A stretch of DNA of 64,000 bases. Source: Sporosarcina jeotgali. GTDB lineage: Bacteria; Bacillota; Bacilli; Bacillales_A; Planococcaceae. Both the position numbers and the translations under genes were made by a program. This document shows positions 9,389-21,962 of this stretch, piece after piece. Numbering within the stretch: position 1 is the first letter of the stretch; each line of letters begins with the position of its first letter. A model generated the notes under the pieces. That model saw nothing but the letters and a program-made list of their open reading frames with translations. It was not told where the DNA came from and did not search any database. The DNA is taken from contig NZ_CP116341.1 of NCBI RefSeq assembly GCF_033304595.1, positions 2,893,001-2,957,000 of the forward strand, in the 5' to 3' direction.

Positions 9389-9754
9389 TTATTTCTTTTT
9401 GTTTGCTACAGTCCGCTTAGGACCTTTACGTGTACGTGCATTGTTTTTTGTGTTTTGTCCGCGTACGGGCAATCCACGACGGTGACGGATTCCACGGAAG
9501 CTTCCGATTTCCATCAAACGTTTGATGTTAAGAGAAGTTTCACGGCGAAGATCCCCTTCTACTTTCAATGCATCTAGTTGTTCACGGATTTTGTCGAGTT
9601 CCGCATCAGTTAAATCACGAACGCGTGTCTCTTCTGAAACGTCAGCTGCAGCAAGAACTTTCTGTGCTGTCGTTTTCCCAATTCCGTAGATGTAAGTCAA
9701 TGAAATTACAACGCGCTTATCGCGCGGTACGTCTACACCAGCAATACGTGCCAT
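9389..9754 (-). CDS. rpsM: 30S ribosomal protein S13
   Basis: A 121-aa protein beginning [20 protein letters not shown], with the conserved helix-hairpin-helix segment [14 protein letters not shown] and the basic tail [17 protein letters not shown] that contacts tRNA in the P site. S13 sits in the 30S head and takes part in the bridge to the 50S subunit. It follows rpmJ by 23 bp. Confidence 0.98.
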   Translation of the reverse strand: MARIAGVDVPRDKRVVISLTYIYGIGKTTAQKVLAAADVSEETRVRDLTDAELDKIREQLDALKVEGDLRRETSLNIKRLMEIGSFRGIRHRRGLPVRGQNTKNNARTRKGPKRTVANKKK

Positions 9755-9777
9755 ATAGGTTGCGCACCTCCTTTATA

Positions 9778-9906
<129 letters not shown>

Positions 9907-9930
9907 TCATTAGTCCGGAGTTGCAAAATT

Positions 9931-10149
9931 TTATTTGAAACGGTATGTGATGCGACCACGTGTTAAGTCATAAGGCGACAATTCGATTGTCACTTTATCA
10001 CCAGGCAAAATGCGGATGAAGTGCATACGGATTTTACCGGATACATGTGCAAGCACAGTATGTCCGTTTTCCAATTCCACTTTGAACATCGCATTCGGCA
10101 ACGTATCTATTACAGTACCTTCAATTTCGATTACGTCATCTTTCGCCAT
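9931..10149 (-). CDS. infA: Translation initiation factor IF-1
   Basis: The 72-aa product from the ATG at 10149 begins [20 protein letters not shown] and is an S1/OB-fold IF-1 with the [13 protein letters not shown] core. IF-1 binds the 30S A site during initiation. A GAAGGGAG site precedes this ATG; open frame extends further upstream but is not conserved. Unlike in B. subtilis it is not preceded by map and a KOW-protein gene but by a 421-bp gap after adk. Confidence 0.97.
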   Translation of the reverse strand: MAKDDVIEIEGTVIDTLPNAMFKVELENGHTVLAHVSGKIRMHFIRILPGDKVTIELSPYDLTRGRITYRFK

Positions 10150-10570
10150 CAGCTCAGTCTCCCTTCTATATCCTATAAAGGCCCTCACCTTCCGAGCGGC
10201 ATCAGTCGCTTTACAAGCTCCTTCAACATATGTCCGGTATGCGCGAGTGATGTTCGAAAAGACGCAAATCACAATTCATGCCAGTTTGCCGGTCCCGAAA
10301 TGTTGTTTGGAACTTCAAATCGGATCAAACATCACCGACAGTGCGCTTCTGATCTGTCTGTCCTAAGACAACAAACCCACTCACAACAACACATTATACT
10401 CCGAAGAGCCACAAAATGCATGCGTGAAGTACCGAGCGTTTACCTGCCGACTGTTACCAATTTCCACTTAGCATCAACTGCTTTTGCAGCTCAATCTAAT
10501 CAATTGCTCCTTCCGTACAGCAGAACGCTGCCGGACGTGATGCCCTGACGTCTGCATGCTTCGGAAAGGC
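10150..10570. other. Gene-free gap where map and a KOW-protein gene are usually found
   Basis: All three minus-strand frames were read; they are broken by stops and show neither methionine aminopeptidase nor KOW motifs. The only signals are a small CTGC/GCAG hairpin after adk, a TATAAT hexamer on the minus strand (10398-10393) without a good -35, and the infA ribosome site. An infA promoter may lie here. Confidence 0.6.
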
Positions 10571-11263
<693 letters not shown>

Positions 11264-11273
11264 TCACTTAAAT

Positions 11274-12566
11274 TTATTTCATAAATCCTTTGTAGTGACG
11301 CTTAACCAATTGTGATTCAAGCTGCTTCATCGTTTCAAGGGCAACCCCGACAACGATCAGCAAGCTGGTACCACCGATTTGAGCGGACTGCGGCAGATTT
11401 GCAATTTCAATAATAATAATCGGCAGAACTGCGACGGCAGCAAGGAATATCGATCCAACAAATGTGAGTCGATAAAGCGTGCTTGTCAAATAGTCCTGTG
11501 TATTCTGACCAGGACGAATCCCGGGGATATAAGCCCCTTGTTTCTTCAAGTTATCTGCAACATTCTCAGGATTAACCTGAACAAATGCATAGAAGTACGT
11601 GAAGGCAACGATCAGACCGATATACAGTGCCATGCCGGCTGGATGCGAGTAGTTGAGCACTCGTGTAACAGCTGCAACAGTACTGTTGTCACTGAAGAAC
11701 GTGCCAAGTAATTGCGGCGTTGTAAAGAACGCAACCGCAAAAATGACTGGGATAACCCCTGCAGCGTTCAGTTTCAATGGGAGGTGCGTTTGTTGTCCGG
11801 CAGAAGTCTGCCCGCGACCCGTCACCCGTTTTGCATATTGAATCGGAATTTTACGCAATGCTTCCTGGAAGTAAATCACGCCAACTGTAATTGCAATTAC
11901 TGCAACCAGTAACAGAGCCATCATTGCAATACGGATGAACAAAGCATCCCCTGCATCTTGGATCTGTGATACATACAATTGGTTGACTGCATTTGGAATA
12001 GCAGCAACGATTCCGGCGAAGATAATGATTGAAATACCATTACCGACACCTTTCGCTGTAATCTGCTCACCCAGCCAGAGAAGGAAAGCGGTACCTGCTG
12101 TTAACACAAGAGCAATGACAATATATGTCGAAACTCCATTATCTTCAACAAGTCTTCCTTGGAACATTTGGTTAAATCCAAATGACATTGCGATCGCTTG
12201 GATAAACGCAAGAATCATGGTGAAGTAGCGAGTGAATTGTGCAAGCTTCCGTCTTCCGACATCCCCTTGTTTCGCCCACTCTGCAAACTTCGGCACGACG
12301 TCCATCTGCAAAAGCTGCACGATGATTGACGCTGTGATGTACGGCATGATTCCCATGGCGAAGATTGAGAACTTAGAAAGTGCTCCTCCACCAAAAATGT
12401 TCAAAAATCCAATGAATTGATTGTCCGATTGCTGGAGCGCAGTCGCATCCACGTTCGGTACCGTTATAAACGTTCCGAGACGGAATACGATGAGCAATAG
12501 CAGTGTGAAAATTATTTTAGACCGTATCTCTTTTACTCGCATGAAGTTTGAGATTGTCTGAAACAT
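11274..12566 (-). CDS. secY: Protein translocase subunit SecY
   Basis: A 430-aa channel protein with ten hydrophobic segments, beginning [18 protein letters not shown], with the plug region FGGGALSKFSIFAMGIMPYI and a large cytoplasmic loop VTGRGQTSAGQQTHLPLKLN. With SecE (encoded here at 39308) and SecG it forms the protein-conducting channel. Its ATG overlaps the rplO stop codon by one base, showing translational coupling to the ribosomal genes. Confidence 0.98.
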   Translation of the reverse strand: MFQTISNFMRVKEIRSKIIFTLLLLIVFRLGTFITVPNVDATALQQSDNQFIGFLNIFGGGALSKFSIFAMGIMPYITASIIVQLLQMDVVPKFAEWAKQGDVGRRKLAQFTRYFTMILAFIQAIAMSFGFNQMFQGRLVEDNGVSTYIVIALVLTAGTAFLLWLGEQITAKGVGNGISIIIFAGIVAAIPNAVNQLYVSQIQDAGDALFIRIAMMALLLVAVIAITVGVIYFQEALRKIPIQYAKRVTGRGQTSAGQQTHLPLKLNAAGVIPVIFAVAFFTTPQLLGTFFSDNSTVAAVTRVLNYSHPAGMALYIGLIVAFTYFYAFVQVNPENVADNLKKQGAYIPGIRPGQNTQDYLTSTLYRLTFVGSIFLAAVAVLPIIIIEIANLPQSAQIGGTSLLIVVGVALETMKQLESQLVKRHYKGFMK

Positions 12567-13006
12567 TAAACCACCTCGACTTGCCCGCCCGCTTTCTCGA
12601 TCGCTTCTTTAGCAGAAGCAGAGAATTTATGAGCTCTGACAGTAATCTTCTTCTCAAGAGTCCCATTACCAAGAATCTTAATACCGGATTTTTCATTGCT
12701 CACGATTCCTGTTTCAATCAACAATTCTGGTGTTACTTCTGTGCCTTCATCAAAACGATTTAACGTTTCAAGGTTTACGATGGCATATTCTTTACGATTA
12801 ATGTTCGTAAATCCGCGCTTAGGCAGACGTTGGAATAGTGGAAGTTGTCCACCTTCGAATCCAAGACGTACACCGCCGCCTGAACGTGAGTTTTGACCAT
12901 TGTGACCTCTACCAGACGTTTTACCTGATCCAGATCCCATACCGCGACCAACACGTTTGCGTTCTTTACGAGCACCTTCTGCAGGTTTCATTTCGTGTAA
13001 TTTCAT
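12566..13006 (-). CDS. rplO: 50S ribosomal protein L15
   Basis: A 146-aa protein starting [20 protein letters not shown], with the glycine/arginine-rich N-terminal extension [19 protein letters not shown] and the C-terminal [15 protein letters not shown] typical of L15, a late 50S assembly protein. It follows rpmD by 32 bp, and its stop overlaps the secY start codon. Confidence 0.98.
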   Translation of the reverse strand: MKLHEMKPAEGARKERKRVGRGMGSGSGKTSGRGHNGQNSRSGGGVRLGFEGGQLPLFQRLPKRGFTNINRKEYAIVNLETLNRFDEGTEVTPELLIETGIVSNEKSGIKILGNGTLEKKITVRAHKFSASAKEAIEKAGGQVEVV

Positions 13007-13038
13007 CTTTCGGCACCTCCTTATTCAAGAATAACTAA

Positions 13039-13221
13039 TTATTGTTCGTTTACAGTAACCAAATGGCTGACTTTGTTGATCATGCCGCGAATAGCGACAT
13101 TATCTTGGTGCTCAACCGTTTGGTTCATTTTGCGAAGCCCAAGAGCTTCAACTGTTTTACGTTGTGCTGGCTTAGCGCCAATCACGCTTTTAGTAAGGGT
13201 GATCTCAAGTTTATTTGCCAT
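13039..13221 (-). CDS. rpmD: 50S ribosomal protein L30
   Basis: The 60-aa protein begins [20 protein letters not shown] and contains the L30 signature [14 protein letters not shown]. This is the short bacterial L30. It lies between rpsE and rplO in the spc cluster order, 13 bp after rpsE. Confidence 0.97.
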   Translation of the reverse strand: MANKLEITLTKSVIGAKPAQRKTVEALGLRKMNQTVEHQDNVAIRGMINKVSHLVTVNEQ

Positions 13222-13234
13222 TGTGTTTCCCCCC

Positions 13235-13735
13235 TTAACCTAACAGTTCTTCTACGGATTTACCACGCAGCTGTGCTACATCTTCAGCACGCTTCAAATT
13301 CGTCAATCCCTGGATTGTAGCACGAACCATATTGATTGGTGTGTTAGAACCTAGTGATTTAGAAAGGATATCCGTGATTCCTGCAAGTTCAAGTACCGCA
13401 CGGACTGGTCCGCCGGCGATAACTCCTGTACCTGGTGCAGCCGGTTTGATGAGAATGTTGCCTGCTCCGAAATGTCCGATGATCTGGTGAGGCGTTGTGC
13501 CTTTGACCATAGGTACTTCGATAAGGTTTTTCTTCGCATCTTCGATTGCTTTACGGATTGCATCTGGAACTTCTTGTGCTTTTCCAGTACCGAAACCAAC
13601 GCGGCCGTTTTTATCACCAACAACGACTAGAGCAGTAAAACGGAAACGACGTCCGCCTTTTACAACTTTAGCTACGCGGTTGATGGTAACTACGCGCTCT
13701 TCGAATTCACTTTTGTTTTGTTCATTACGACGCAT
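13235..13735 (-). CDS. rpsE: 30S ribosomal protein S5
   Basis: The 166-aa protein starts [20 protein letters not shown], with the S5 double-stranded RNA-binding-like N domain ([20 protein letters not shown]) and the [20 protein letters not shown] segment. S5 is a fidelity-related protein at the mRNA entrance. It follows rplR by 22 bp. Length matches B. subtilis. Confidence 0.98.
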   Translation of the reverse strand: MRRNEQNKSEFEERVVTINRVAKVVKGGRRFRFTALVVVGDKNGRVGFGTGKAQEVPDAIRKAIEDAKKNLIEVPMVKGTTPHQIIGHFGAGNILIKPAAPGTGVIAGGPVRAVLELAGITDILSKSLGSNTPINMVRATIQGLTNLKRAEDVAQLRGKSVEELLG

Positions 13736-13757
13736 GGAATATGTCCCTCCTTCTTAA

Positions 13758-14120
13758 TTAAAATTCAAGTCCATTTTCACGTGCAGCGTCAGCTAGTGCT
13801 TTGACGCGGCCGTGGTACAAATAGCCTCCGCGGTCGAATACGACAACTTTGACATTCTTTTCTGCACCTTTTTTCGCAATCATCTCGCCCACTTTAACAG
13901 CAGCGTCTGCATTAGAAGAAGAATCCGTTGAGAATTCTTTATCCATTGTAGATGCGCTAGCAAGTGTTACACCGTTTGCATCATCAATAAGTTGTGCATA
14001 GATGTGTTTGTTTGAACGATATACGTTCAAGCGAGGACGCTCAGCAGTACCGTTGATCTTTGTACGGACACGTGCATGCCGCTTTCTGCGGGTAGCATTC
14101 TTATCTTGTTTTGTGATCAC
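13758..14120 (-). CDS. rplR: 50S ribosomal protein L18
   Basis: A 120-aa protein beginning [20 protein letters not shown], with the L18 core [20 protein letters not shown] and the [20 protein letters not shown] tail. L18 binds 5S rRNA in the central protuberance together with L5. It lies 33 bp after rplF. Confidence 0.98.
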   Translation of the reverse strand: MITKQDKNATRRKRHARVRTKINGTAERPRLNVYRSNKHIYAQLIDDANGVTLASASTMDKEFSTDSSSNADAAVKVGEMIAKKGAEKNVKVVVFDRGGYLYHGRVKALADAARENGLEF

Positions 14121-14153
14121 TCGAGGTCACTCCTTCCGGATGCCTATGCGGCA

Positions 14154-14693
14154 TTATTTACCTGTTTTACCTTCTTTGCGTCGAACAACTTCGCCTTCGT
14201 ACTTAATACCTTTACCTTTATACGGCTCAGGCGGGCGTACTTTGCGGATGTTAGAAGCAAGAGCACCAACGCGTTCTTTGTTAGTACCGCGAACGATAAT
14301 TTTTGTGTTAGCAGGCACTTCAACTTCAATGCCCTCTTCCGGTGTGAATTCAACCGGCTGTGAATAACCGACGTTCAATACAAGTTTCTTACCTTGCATT
14401 TGAGCACGATATCCAACACCAACTAGTTCAAGCGCACGCTCGAAACCAGCTGATACACCAGTGATCATGTTCGCTAAAAGCGAACGTGTCGTACCGTGCA
14501 TCGAACGGTGTTCTTTCGATTCAGATGGACGTGTCAATGTGATCACGTTACCTTCTTGTTCGATCTTTATGTCTTTAATAAATGTATTTGTAAGTTCGCC
14601 TTTCGGTCCTTTAACAGTAACGAAGTTATTCTCATCGATTGTAACTGTTACGTTTTCAGGCACCTCAATTGGACGTTTACCAATTCGGGACAT
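14154..14693 (-). CDS. rplF: 50S ribosomal protein L6
   Basis: A 179-aa protein starting [20 protein letters not shown], with the two-fold alpha/beta repeat of L6 and the C-terminal signature [19 protein letters not shown]6 contacts the sarcin-ricin loop base near the factor-binding site. It follows rpsH by 30 bp. Confidence 0.98.
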   Translation of the reverse strand: MSRIGKRPIEVPENVTVTIDENNFVTVKGPKGELTNTFIKDIKIEQEGNVITLTRPSESKEHRSMHGTTRSLLANMITGVSAGFERALELVGVGYRAQMQGKKLVLNVGYSQPVEFTPEEGIEVEVPANTKIIVRGTNKERVGALASNIRKVRPPEPYKGKGIKYEGEVVRRKEGKTGK

Positions 14694-14723
14694 TTGTTTG
14701 CACCTCCATTCAATTGTTACAGA

Positions 14724-15122
14724 TTACCAAACGTAAGCGACGACTTCTCCGCCAACTTGTTTAGCACGAGCTTCTTTATCAGTCAAAACACCATTAGATG
14801 TTGAAACAAGGGCGATACCTAGTCCGTTCAACACTCTTGGTACTTCTGTTGATTTAGCATAAACACGAAGACCAGGCTTAGAAATACGCTTGAGTCCAGT
14901 GATTACGCGTTCTTCGTTTTTACCATATTTGAGGAAAATGCGGATGATGCCTTGTTTGCTGTCTTCCACATATTCTACGTCGCGGACGAAACCTTCACGT
15001 TTGAGGATTTCTGCGATCTCTTTTTTAAGGTTTGAAGCAGGTACTTCAAGCTTCTCGTGACGCACCATGTTGGCGTTACGGATGCGAGTAAGCATATCTG
15101 CGATCGGATCACTCATTGTCAT
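14724..15122 (-). CDS. rpsH: 30S ribosomal protein S8
   Basis: The ATG at 15122 follows AAGGAGG by 8 nt and gives the family-length 132-aa protein beginning [20 protein letters not shown] and ending GGEVVAYVW. Open frame continues 48 codons further upstream, but that part is antisense-frame overlap with rpsN and not S8. S8 binds the central domain of 16S rRNA and, in other bacteria, represses the spc operon. Confidence 0.97.
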   Translation of the reverse strand: MTMSDPIADMLTRIRNANMVRHEKLEVPASNLKKEIAEILKREGFVRDVEYVEDSKQGIIRIFLKYGKNEERVITGLKRISKPGLRVYAKSTEVPRVLNGLGIALVSTSNGVLTDKEARAKQVGGEVVAYVW

Positions 15123-15150
15123 TACATTAACCTCCTTCCCAAAATAGGGT

Positions 15151-15339
<189 letters not shown>

Positions 15340-15356
15340 TTACGCCTCCCTTATGT

Positions 15357-15896
15357 TTACTTTTGGAACGGCATGCCGCACTGCGCTAGCAACTCACGAG
15401 CTTCCTCGTCTGAGTTGGCAGTCGTAACGATGACGATATCCATTCCGCGTACTTTAGACACTTTATCGAAGTCAATTTCCGGGAAAATAAGTTGCTCTTT
15501 CACACCAAGTGTGTAGTTTCCGCGTCCGTCGAATGATTTATTCGATACGCCACGGAAGTCACGTACACGTGGAAGTGATACAGCGATCAATTTGTCCAGG
15601 AACTCATACATGCGTTCTCCACGTAGAGTAACTTTTGTTCCGATAGGCATTCCTTCACGAAGACGGAATCCAGCGATAGATTTCTTCGCTTTAGTTACGA
15701 CTGGTTTCTGACCTGAAATAATTGTCAAGTCTTCAACAGCAGCATCAAGTGCTTTTGTGTTTTGAACCGCGTCGCCAACACCCATGTTGATAACGATCTT
15801 ATCAACTTTCGGTACTTGCATTACAGATGTATAGTTGAACTTGCTCATTAGAGCAGGAGTAATTTCTTTTTGATATTTATCCTTTAATCGGCTCAT
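15357..15896 (-). CDS. rplE: 50S ribosomal protein L5
   Basis: The 179-aa protein starts [20 protein letters not shown] and contains the L5 segments [32 protein letters not shown] and [19 protein letters not shown]5 binds 5S rRNA and contacts P-site tRNA. It follows rplX by 26 bp. Confidence 0.98.
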   Translation of the reverse strand: MSRLKDKYQKEITPALMSKFNYTSVMQVPKVDKIVINMGVGDAVQNTKALDAAVEDLTIISGQKPVVTKAKKSIAGFRLREGMPIGTKVTLRGERMYEFLDKLIAVSLPRVRDFRGVSNKSFDGRGNYTLGVKEQLIFPEIDFDKVSKVRGMDIVIVTTANSDEEARELLAQCGMPFQK

Positions 15897-15922
15897 TCAG
15901 AAGAACCTCCCTTCTTAGAGAG

Positions 15923-16282
15923 TTATTTTTTGAGTTCTTTTTTGCTAATTTCATCGATAACTTCGCCAGACTTCTTCGCAACACGGGACTTAATACGGAA
16001 TGTCTTATCGCCCTCGGTTTTTTCTTCGAACTTGTAACCGATACGTGTTGGTTCGCCAGACTTAGGATCAACAAACATTACGTTAGAAACGTGAATTGCA
16101 GCTTCAAGGCTTACAATACCACCTTGCGGATTCGCTTGGTTCGGCTTTGTATGCTTTTTGACGATGTTCACGCCTTCAACGAGGATTCGTTCTTTGTTCG
16201 GGAAAACTGAAAGGATGACACCTGTCTTTCCTTTGTCTTTCCCAGAGATAACTTTTACTTTATCGCCTTTTTTAATGTGCAT
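15923..16282 (-). CDS. rplX: 50S ribosomal protein L24
   Basis: The protein has the KOW motif at its N-terminus ([20 protein letters not shown]) and is 119 aa long, about 16 aa more than the 103-aa B. subtilis protein; the extra part is a charged tail ending [17 protein letters not shown]24 starts 50S assembly. The frame is clean and it lies between rplN and rplE, so the tail appears genuine. Confidence 0.97.
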   Translation of the reverse strand: MHIKKGDKVKVISGKDKGKTGVILSVFPNKERILVEGVNIVKKHTKPNQANPQGGIVSLEAAIHVSNVMFVDPKSGEPTRIGYKFEEKTEGDKTFRIKSRVAKKSGEVIDEISKKELKK

Positions 16283-16317
16283 TCTGTTGCACCTCCTTGA
16301 TTGGCACTGCTCTGTAA

Positions 16318-16686
16318 TTAAAGTACTTCTGGAGCAAGAGAAATGATTTTCATGAAGTTGCTGTCGCGTAATTCGCGTGCAACTGGTCCGAAAATACGTG
16401 TTCCACGAGGGCTCTTGTCGTCTTTAATGATGACACAAGCATTCTCGTCGAATGAGATATAAGATCCGTCTTTACGACGCATACCGCTCTTAGTACGAAC
16501 GATAACCGCTTTAACGACTTCACCCTTCTTAACAACGCCACCTGGTGTTGCTTTCTTAACTGTAACAACGACTACGTCGCCGATGTTTGCAACTTTACGG
16601 CCTGAACCGCCAAGAACTTTAATTGTAAGCACTTCACGTGCGCCAGAGTTATCTGCGACTTTCATGCGGGATTCCTGTTGAATCAA
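16318..16686 (-). CDS. rplN: 50S ribosomal protein L14
   Basis: A 122-aa protein beginning [20 protein letters not shown], with the signature segment [21 protein letters not shown]14 lies at the subunit interface and takes part in intersubunit bridges. It follows rpsQ by 39 bp and precedes rplX by 35 bp. Confidence 0.98.
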   Translation of the reverse strand: MIQQESRMKVADNSGAREVLTIKVLGGSGRKVANIGDVVVVTVKKATPGGVVKKGEVVKAVIVRTKSGMRRKDGSYISFDENACVIIKDDKSPRGTRIFGPVARELRDSNFMKIISLAPEVL

Positions 16687-16725
16687 TTTGGTTACCTCCC
16701 CTCGGATACTGTGTTCCGAACGTTA

Positions 16726-16989
16726 TTAGATGATGACCGCTTTTTCGACTACTTCAAGAAGGCGGAAACGCTTTGTAGCTGACAACGGACGAGTTTCCAT
16801 GATACGGACTACATCGCCAATCTTAGCTTCGTTCATTTCATCATGTGCTTTATATTTCTTAGAATACTTTACACGCTTGCCATACAAAGAATGCTTTTTG
16901 TGTGTTTCTACCATTACCGTTACCGTTTTGTCCATTTTGTCGGATACAACACGGCCTGTGTATACTTTGCGTTGGTTACGCTCAGTCAT
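16726..16989 (-). CDS. rpsQ: 30S ribosomal protein S17
   Basis: The ATG at 16989 gives the family-length 87-aa protein [20 protein letters not shown]. An in-frame ATG six codons earlier is rejected because the AAGGAGG site overlaps those codons and serves the downstream ATG. The OB-fold protein contains [21 protein letters not shown]17 binds 16S rRNA helix 11. It starts 17 bp after the rpmC stop. Confidence 0.97.
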   Translation of the reverse strand: MTERNQRKVYTGRVVSDKMDKTVTVMVETHKKHSLYGKRVKYSKKYKAHDEMNEAKIGDVVRIMETRPLSATKRFRLLEVVEKAVII

Positions 16990-17006
16990 GGGTGCAACCT
17001 CCTTCA

Positions 17007-17631
<625 letters not shown>

Positions 17632-17633
17632 GA

Positions 17634-18290
17634 TTAGTTGCCTCCTTCCCCAGAGTTCTTCTTCACTGGAAGGACTTCTCCACGATAGATCCATACTTTA
17701 ACTCCAAGTTTACCGTATGTTGTATCGGCTTCAGCATGTGCATAATCGATATCTGCACGAAGTGTATGAAGTGGAACAGTTCCTTCGCTGTAATGTTCTG
17801 CACGTGCGATGTCGGCTCCACCAAGACGTCCGGATACTTGAGTTTTGATACCCTTTGCTCCAGAACGGATTGTGCGTTGGATCGCCTGTTTTTGTGCACG
17901 GCGGAATGAAACGCGGCTTTCTAGTTGACGTGCGATTGATTCTGCAACCAATTTCGCGTCAAGATCAGCACGCTTAATTTCAACGATGTTAATGTGTACA
18001 CGCTTGCCAGAGATATCGTTTAGTGATTTACGAAGTGCTTCGACTTCAGTACCACCTTTACCGATAACCATACCAGGCTTAGCAGTGTGAATTGTAATGT
18101 TTACTTTTTTCGCAGCGCGTTCGATTTCTACTTTAGAAACTGATGCATCTGCTAGACGTGTTTCGATATATTTGCGGATTTTAAGGTCTTCGTGCAAGAG
18201 AGTCGCATAGTCTTTTTCTGCATACCATTTCGAATCCCAGTCACGAATTATACCGACCCGCAGACCGTTAGGATGTACTTTTTGACCCAC
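17634..18290 (-). CDS. rpsC: 30S ribosomal protein S3
   Basis: A 218-aa protein beginning [20 protein letters not shown], with a type II KH domain ([20 protein letters not shown]) and the C-terminal S3 domain ([20 protein letters not shown]). S3 lines the mRNA entry pore with S4 and S5. It follows rplV by 3 bp. Confidence 0.98.
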   Translation of the reverse strand: MGQKVHPNGLRVGIIRDWDSKWYAEKDYATLLHEDLKIRKYIETRLADASVSKVEIERAAKKVNITIHTAKPGMVIGKGGTEVEALRKSLNDISGKRVHINIVEIKRADLDAKLVAESIARQLESRVSFRRAQKQAIQRTIRSGAKGIKTQVSGRLGGADIARAEHYSEGTVPLHTLRADIDYAHAEADTTYGKLGVKVWIYRGEVLPVKKNSGEGGN

Positions 18291-18293
18291 GAA

Positions 18294-18638
18294 TTATCCC
18301 TCCTTCTTTTCAGATACCACTACAGTGATGTGGCTTGTGCGTTTGTTGATTGCGCTCGCACGGCCTTGTGCACGTGGACGGAAACGTTTCATAGTAGGAC
18401 CTTCATCAACGAATACTTCGCTAACAATTAGGTTCTCTAGATCCATTTCGTAGTTGTGCTCAGCGTTTGCGATAGCTGAATTCAATACTTTTTCTACGAC
18501 TGGTGATGCCGCTTTCGGCGTCAAACGTAGAATCGCTACAGCTTCACCGATTTTCTTGCCCCGGATAAGATCAACGACTAATCGGACTTTACGAGGAGCA
18601 ATACGGACTGTTTGCGCAGATGCTTTAGCTTGTTGCAT
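18294..18638 (-). CDS. rplV: 50S ribosomal protein L22
   Basis: A 114-aa protein starting [20 protein letters not shown], with the loop segment [20 protein letters not shown] that extends into the exit tunnel and is where macrolide-resistance mutations arise in this family. The loop appears unaltered. It follows rpsS by 19 bp. Confidence 0.98.
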   Translation of the reverse strand: MQQAKASAQTVRIAPRKVRLVVDLIRGKKIGEAVAILRLTPKAASPVVEKVLNSAIANAEHNYEMDLENLIVSEVFVDEGPTMKRFRPRAQGRASAINKRTSHITVVVSEKKEG

Positions 18639-18657
18639 CAGAAATTCCTCCTCTCAA

Positions 18658-18936
18658 TTAGCGTTTCGTTTTCTTATCATCGGCACCGTGGCCTCTGTAA
18701 GTACGGGTAGGTGCGAACTCACCTAGTTTGTGACCGACCATGTCTTCAGTGATGTAGACAGGTACGTGTTTGCGTCCGTCGTATACAGCGATTGTCAATC
18801 CGATGAAGGATGGGAATACTGTAGAGCGGCGTGACCAAGTCTTAATGACTTGTTTCTTTTGTGCATCTTTTTGAGCATCAACCTTTTTAAGCAAATGATC
18901 ATCTGCGAAAGGTCCTTTTTTCAAGCTGCGGCCCAT
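18658..18936 (-). CDS. rpsS: 30S ribosomal protein S19
   Basis: The ATG at 18936 gives the 92-aa family-length protein [20 protein letters not shown], with the conserved [17 protein letters not shown]. An in-frame upstream ATG at 18972 is less likely since the GGAGGTAAC site lies between them. S19 forms part of the 30S head and contacts S13. Confidence 0.97.
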   Translation of the reverse strand: MGRSLKKGPFADDHLLKKVDAQKDAQKKQVIKTWSRRSTVFPSFIGLTIAVYDGRKHVPVYITEDMVGHKLGEFAPTRTYRGHGADDKKTKR

Positions 18937-18996
18937 TTCGTTACCTCCCTTTGTGTTCGTACTACGGCCCAATCATTGAACCGCAGTGCAATCACA

Positions 18997-19827
18997 TTAT
19001 TTTTTGCGACGACGAACGATAAGTTTGTCGGATTTGTTTCTCTTAGAACGAGTTTTGTAACCAAGAGTTGGCTTGCCCCAAGGTGTAACTGGGCTTGGAC
19101 GACCGATTGGAGTACGTCCTTCACCACCACCGTGTGGGTGATCGTTCGGGTTCATGACAGATCCACGTACAGTTGGGCGTTTACCCATCCAGCGTGAACG
19201 TCCTGCTTTACCGATGTTGATGAGTTCGTGCTGCTCGTTACCAACTTGACCGATTGTAGCGCGGCAAACTGACAAGATCATGCGAACTTCACCAGATTGC
19301 AAACGGATGATGACATACTTGCCTTCACGACCGAGCAATTGTGCAGATGTACCAGCTGAACGAACTAATTGTCCGCCTTTACCAGGCTTCATCTCGATGT
19401 TGTGGATTGTAGAACCCATTGGGATGTTTTCAAGTGGAAGTGCGTTCCCTACGCGGATATCCGCTTCAGGTCCTGACATAATTGTCATTCCAACTGTCAA
19501 TCCTTTAGGAGCTAGGATGTAACGTTTTTCTCCATCAGCATAGTTAATCAATGCGATGTTAGCAGAACGGTTTGGATCGTATTCGATCGTAGCAACGCGT
19601 CCTGGTATGCCATCTTTCCGACGTTGGAAGTCGATGACACGGTATTGGCGCTTGTGACCGCCACCTTGGTGACGAACTGTAATCCTACCTTGGTTGTTAC
19701 GGCCGCCTTTACGTTTGACTGGCTGAAGCAAAGATTTTTCTGGTTTGCTAGCAGTGATTTCCGCGAAATCAGAAGTCGTCATGTTACGGCGTCCGTTGGA
19801 GGTAGGTTTGTATTTCTTAATCGCCAT
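18997..19827 (-). CDS. rplB: 50S ribosomal protein L2
   Basis: A 276-aa protein starting [20 protein letters not shown], with the RNA-binding segments and the highly conserved [20 protein letters not shown] containing the His important for peptidyl-transferase function. L2 is among the largest 50S proteins. It follows rplW by 27 bp. Confidence 0.98.
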   Translation of the reverse strand: MAIKKYKPTSNGRRNMTTSDFAEITASKPEKSLLQPVKRKGGRNNQGRITVRHQGGGHKRQYRVIDFQRRKDGIPGRVATIEYDPNRSANIALINYADGEKRYILAPKGLTVGMTIMSGPEADIRVGNALPLENIPMGSTIHNIEMKPGKGGQLVRSAGTSAQLLGREGKYVIIRLQSGEVRMILSVCRATIGQVGNEQHELINIGKAGRSRWMGKRPTVRGSVMNPNDHPHGGGEGRTPIGRPSPVTPWGKPTLGYKTRSKRNKSDKLIVRRRKK

Positions 19828-19854
19828 TTGTGTTCCCTCCTTCGTTTATTGTAA

Positions 19855-20139
19855 TTAGATCTCGAATAATTCGATATCTTTAGAATCAGCTGTTAGTGTA
19901 ACAATCGCTTTACGGCGCTTATTAGTATAACCAGCATGTTTACCCATGCGCTTGAATTTACCTTTGTAGTTCTGGACGTTCACTTTTTCCACTGTTACTC
20001 CGAAGATTTCTTCGACAGCTTGTTTGATGTGCGTTTTGTTAGCACGAGTGTCGACTTCGAAAGTGTACTTGTTGAATTCCATTGCTTCAGAAGATCGCTC
20101 GGTAATGACCGGACGCTTCAATACATCACGTGCTTCCAT
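19855..20139 (-). CDS. rplW: 50S ribosomal protein L23
   Basis: A 94-aa protein beginning [20 protein letters not shown], with the L23 signature [21 protein letters not shown]23 lies at the tunnel exit and is the docking site of trigger factor and SRP. Its ATG overlaps the rplD stop codon by one base. Confidence 0.98.
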   Translation of the reverse strand: MEARDVLKRPVITERSSEAMEFNKYTFEVDTRANKTHIKQAVEEIFGVTVEKVNVQNYKGKFKRMGKHAGYTNKRRKAIVTLTADSKDIELFEI

Positions 20140-20762
20140 TAACCAAGCACCTCCTCGATTTTTTTGACAGCATCTTTAGTTAAGATTAGCTGATCGTGAC
20201 CAACTAAATCTAAAACGTTAATACCGTTAGCTGTAACTACGCTGATGCCAGGGATGTTACGAGCAGACAAAGCTACTGTTTCATCAAGGTCAGCTGTTAC
20301 GAATAATGCTTTTTTGCTGATTGACAAGTCTTTCAGCACTTTTGTGAATTCTTTTGTTTTTGGTGCATCGAAAGCTAACGCTTCTAATACGACCATTTCT
20401 TCGTCACGTACTTTTGAAGACAAAGCAGAACGAAGTGCAAGACGACGGACTTTTTTCGGCATCTTGTAGCTATAGCTACGAGGTGTTGGTCCGAATACGA
20501 TACCGCCTCCACGCCATTGTGGAGATCTGATTGAGCCCTGACGAGCACGACCTGTTCCTTTTTGACGCCATGGTTTGCGACCACCGCCAGCTACTTCAGC
20601 GCGTGTTTTTACTTTATGGTTCCCTTGACGCAATGACGCGCGTTGTTGAACCAATGCTTCGAATAGGACTGCTTCATTCGGCTCAATTCCGAATACAAGT
20701 TCACTCAATTCGATTTCGCCTGCTGCAGATCCTGTTTGATTCACTACGGATACTTTTGGCAT
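20139..20762 (-). CDS. rplD: 50S ribosomal protein L4
   Basis: A 207-aa protein starting [20 protein letters not shown], with the long loop [20 protein letters not shown] that reaches the exit tunnel. In E. coli L4 represses the S10 operon; in Bacillales that mechanism is not established. It follows rplC by 25 bp. Confidence 0.98.
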   Translation of the reverse strand: MPKVSVVNQTGSAAGEIELSELVFGIEPNEAVLFEALVQQRASLRQGNHKVKTRAEVAGGGRKPWRQKGTGRARQGSIRSPQWRGGGIVFGPTPRSYSYKMPKKVRRLALRSALSSKVRDEEMVVLEALAFDAPKTKEFTKVLKDLSISKKALFVTADLDETVALSARNIPGISVVTANGINVLDLVGHDQLILTKDAVKKIEEVLG

Positions 20763-20787
20763 TAGTGTTTCCTCCTTCCTTCGTTAA

Positions 20788-21417
20788 TTAGTTCCCTTTA
20801 ATCGCGCTTTTCACTACTACTAGTGATTTGCGTGATCCTGGAACGTTACCTTTTACTAGCAACAAGTTGCGCTCTGTGTCAACTCGTACAACTTCAAGGT
20901 TTTGGATTGTAACTGTTTTGCCACCCATACGGCCTGGCATTTTTTTACCTTTGAATACACGTTGAGCATCAACCGAACCGATTGAACCTGTTGAACGGTG
21001 GTGTCGAGATCCGTGGCTCATTGGTCCACGTGAGAAACCGTGGCGCTTAATTACACCTTGGAAACCTTTACCTTTTGATACTCCTGTGATATCGATGATT
21101 TCGCCTTCTGCGAATGTATCGACTTTGACTTCCTGACCAACTTCGTACCCAGCTACGTCGACTCCGCGGAATTCGCGAATGAAGCGCTTAGGTGTTGTTT
21201 CAGCTTTCGCAGTATGTCCCATTTCTGGTTTGTTTGAAAGCTTTTCACGTTTGTCTTCGAATCCAAGCTGAATTGCTTCATAGCCGTCTGTTTCGATTGT
21301 CTTCTTTTGAAGAACCACGTTTGGAGCAGCTGCAATTACAGTTACAGGGATTAGATCGCCGTTTTCAGCAAAGATTTGCGTCATACCGACTTTTCTTCCT
21401 AAGATTCCTTTGGTCAT
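20788..21417 (-). CDS. rplC: 50S ribosomal protein L3
   Basis: A 209-aa protein starting [20 protein letters not shown], with the [20 protein letters not shown] segment that extends towards the peptidyl-transferase centre. L3 is one of the two assembly initiators of the 50S subunit. It is second in the S10 operon, 46 bp after rpsJ. Confidence 0.98.
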   Translation of the reverse strand: MTKGILGRKVGMTQIFAENGDLIPVTVIAAAPNVVLQKKTIETDGYEAIQLGFEDKREKLSNKPEMGHTAKAETTPKRFIREFRGVDVAGYEVGQEVKVDTFAEGEIIDITGVSKGKGFQGVIKRHGFSRGPMSHGSRHHRSTGSIGSVDAQRVFKGKKMPGRMGGKTVTIQNLEVVRVDTERNLLLVKGNVPGSRKSLVVVKSAIKGN

Positions 21418-21463
21418 TTGTCACACCTCCTGGTTAATTTGTTTTTAGTTTTATAGTTTGCCA

Positions 21464-21900
<437 letters not shown>

Positions 21901-21901
21901 C

Positions 21902-21930
21902 ATTATACACATAAAAAAAGAATGTCGCAA
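21902..21930 (-). promoter_or_regulatory. Promoter P2 of the S10 operon
   Basis: Minus strand TTGCGA (21930-21925), 17-bp spacer, perfect TATAAT (21907-21902). The -35 box is made from the descending arm of the hairpin at 21918-21949 and the spacer contains its T run, so the promoter and the hairpin overlap. Confidence 0.6.
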
Positions 21931-21949
21931 TAGGTTTAGCGATATTCTT
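21913..21949 (-). terminator. Terminator-like hairpin upstream of rpsJ
   Basis: On the minus strand AAGAATATCGC (21949-21939) pairs with GCGACATTCTT (21928-21918) with one mismatch, then seven T (21919-21913). It lies just downstream of candidate promoter P1, so it may stop short P1 transcripts or read-through from upstream before P2 begins. Confidence 0.65.
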
Positions 21950-21962
21950 TAACAACTTTTAT

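Noticed and set aside
9931-10272. IF-1 with a long N-terminal extension
   Set aside because: The upstream part is not conserved and the start at 10149 has its own GAAGGGAG site.
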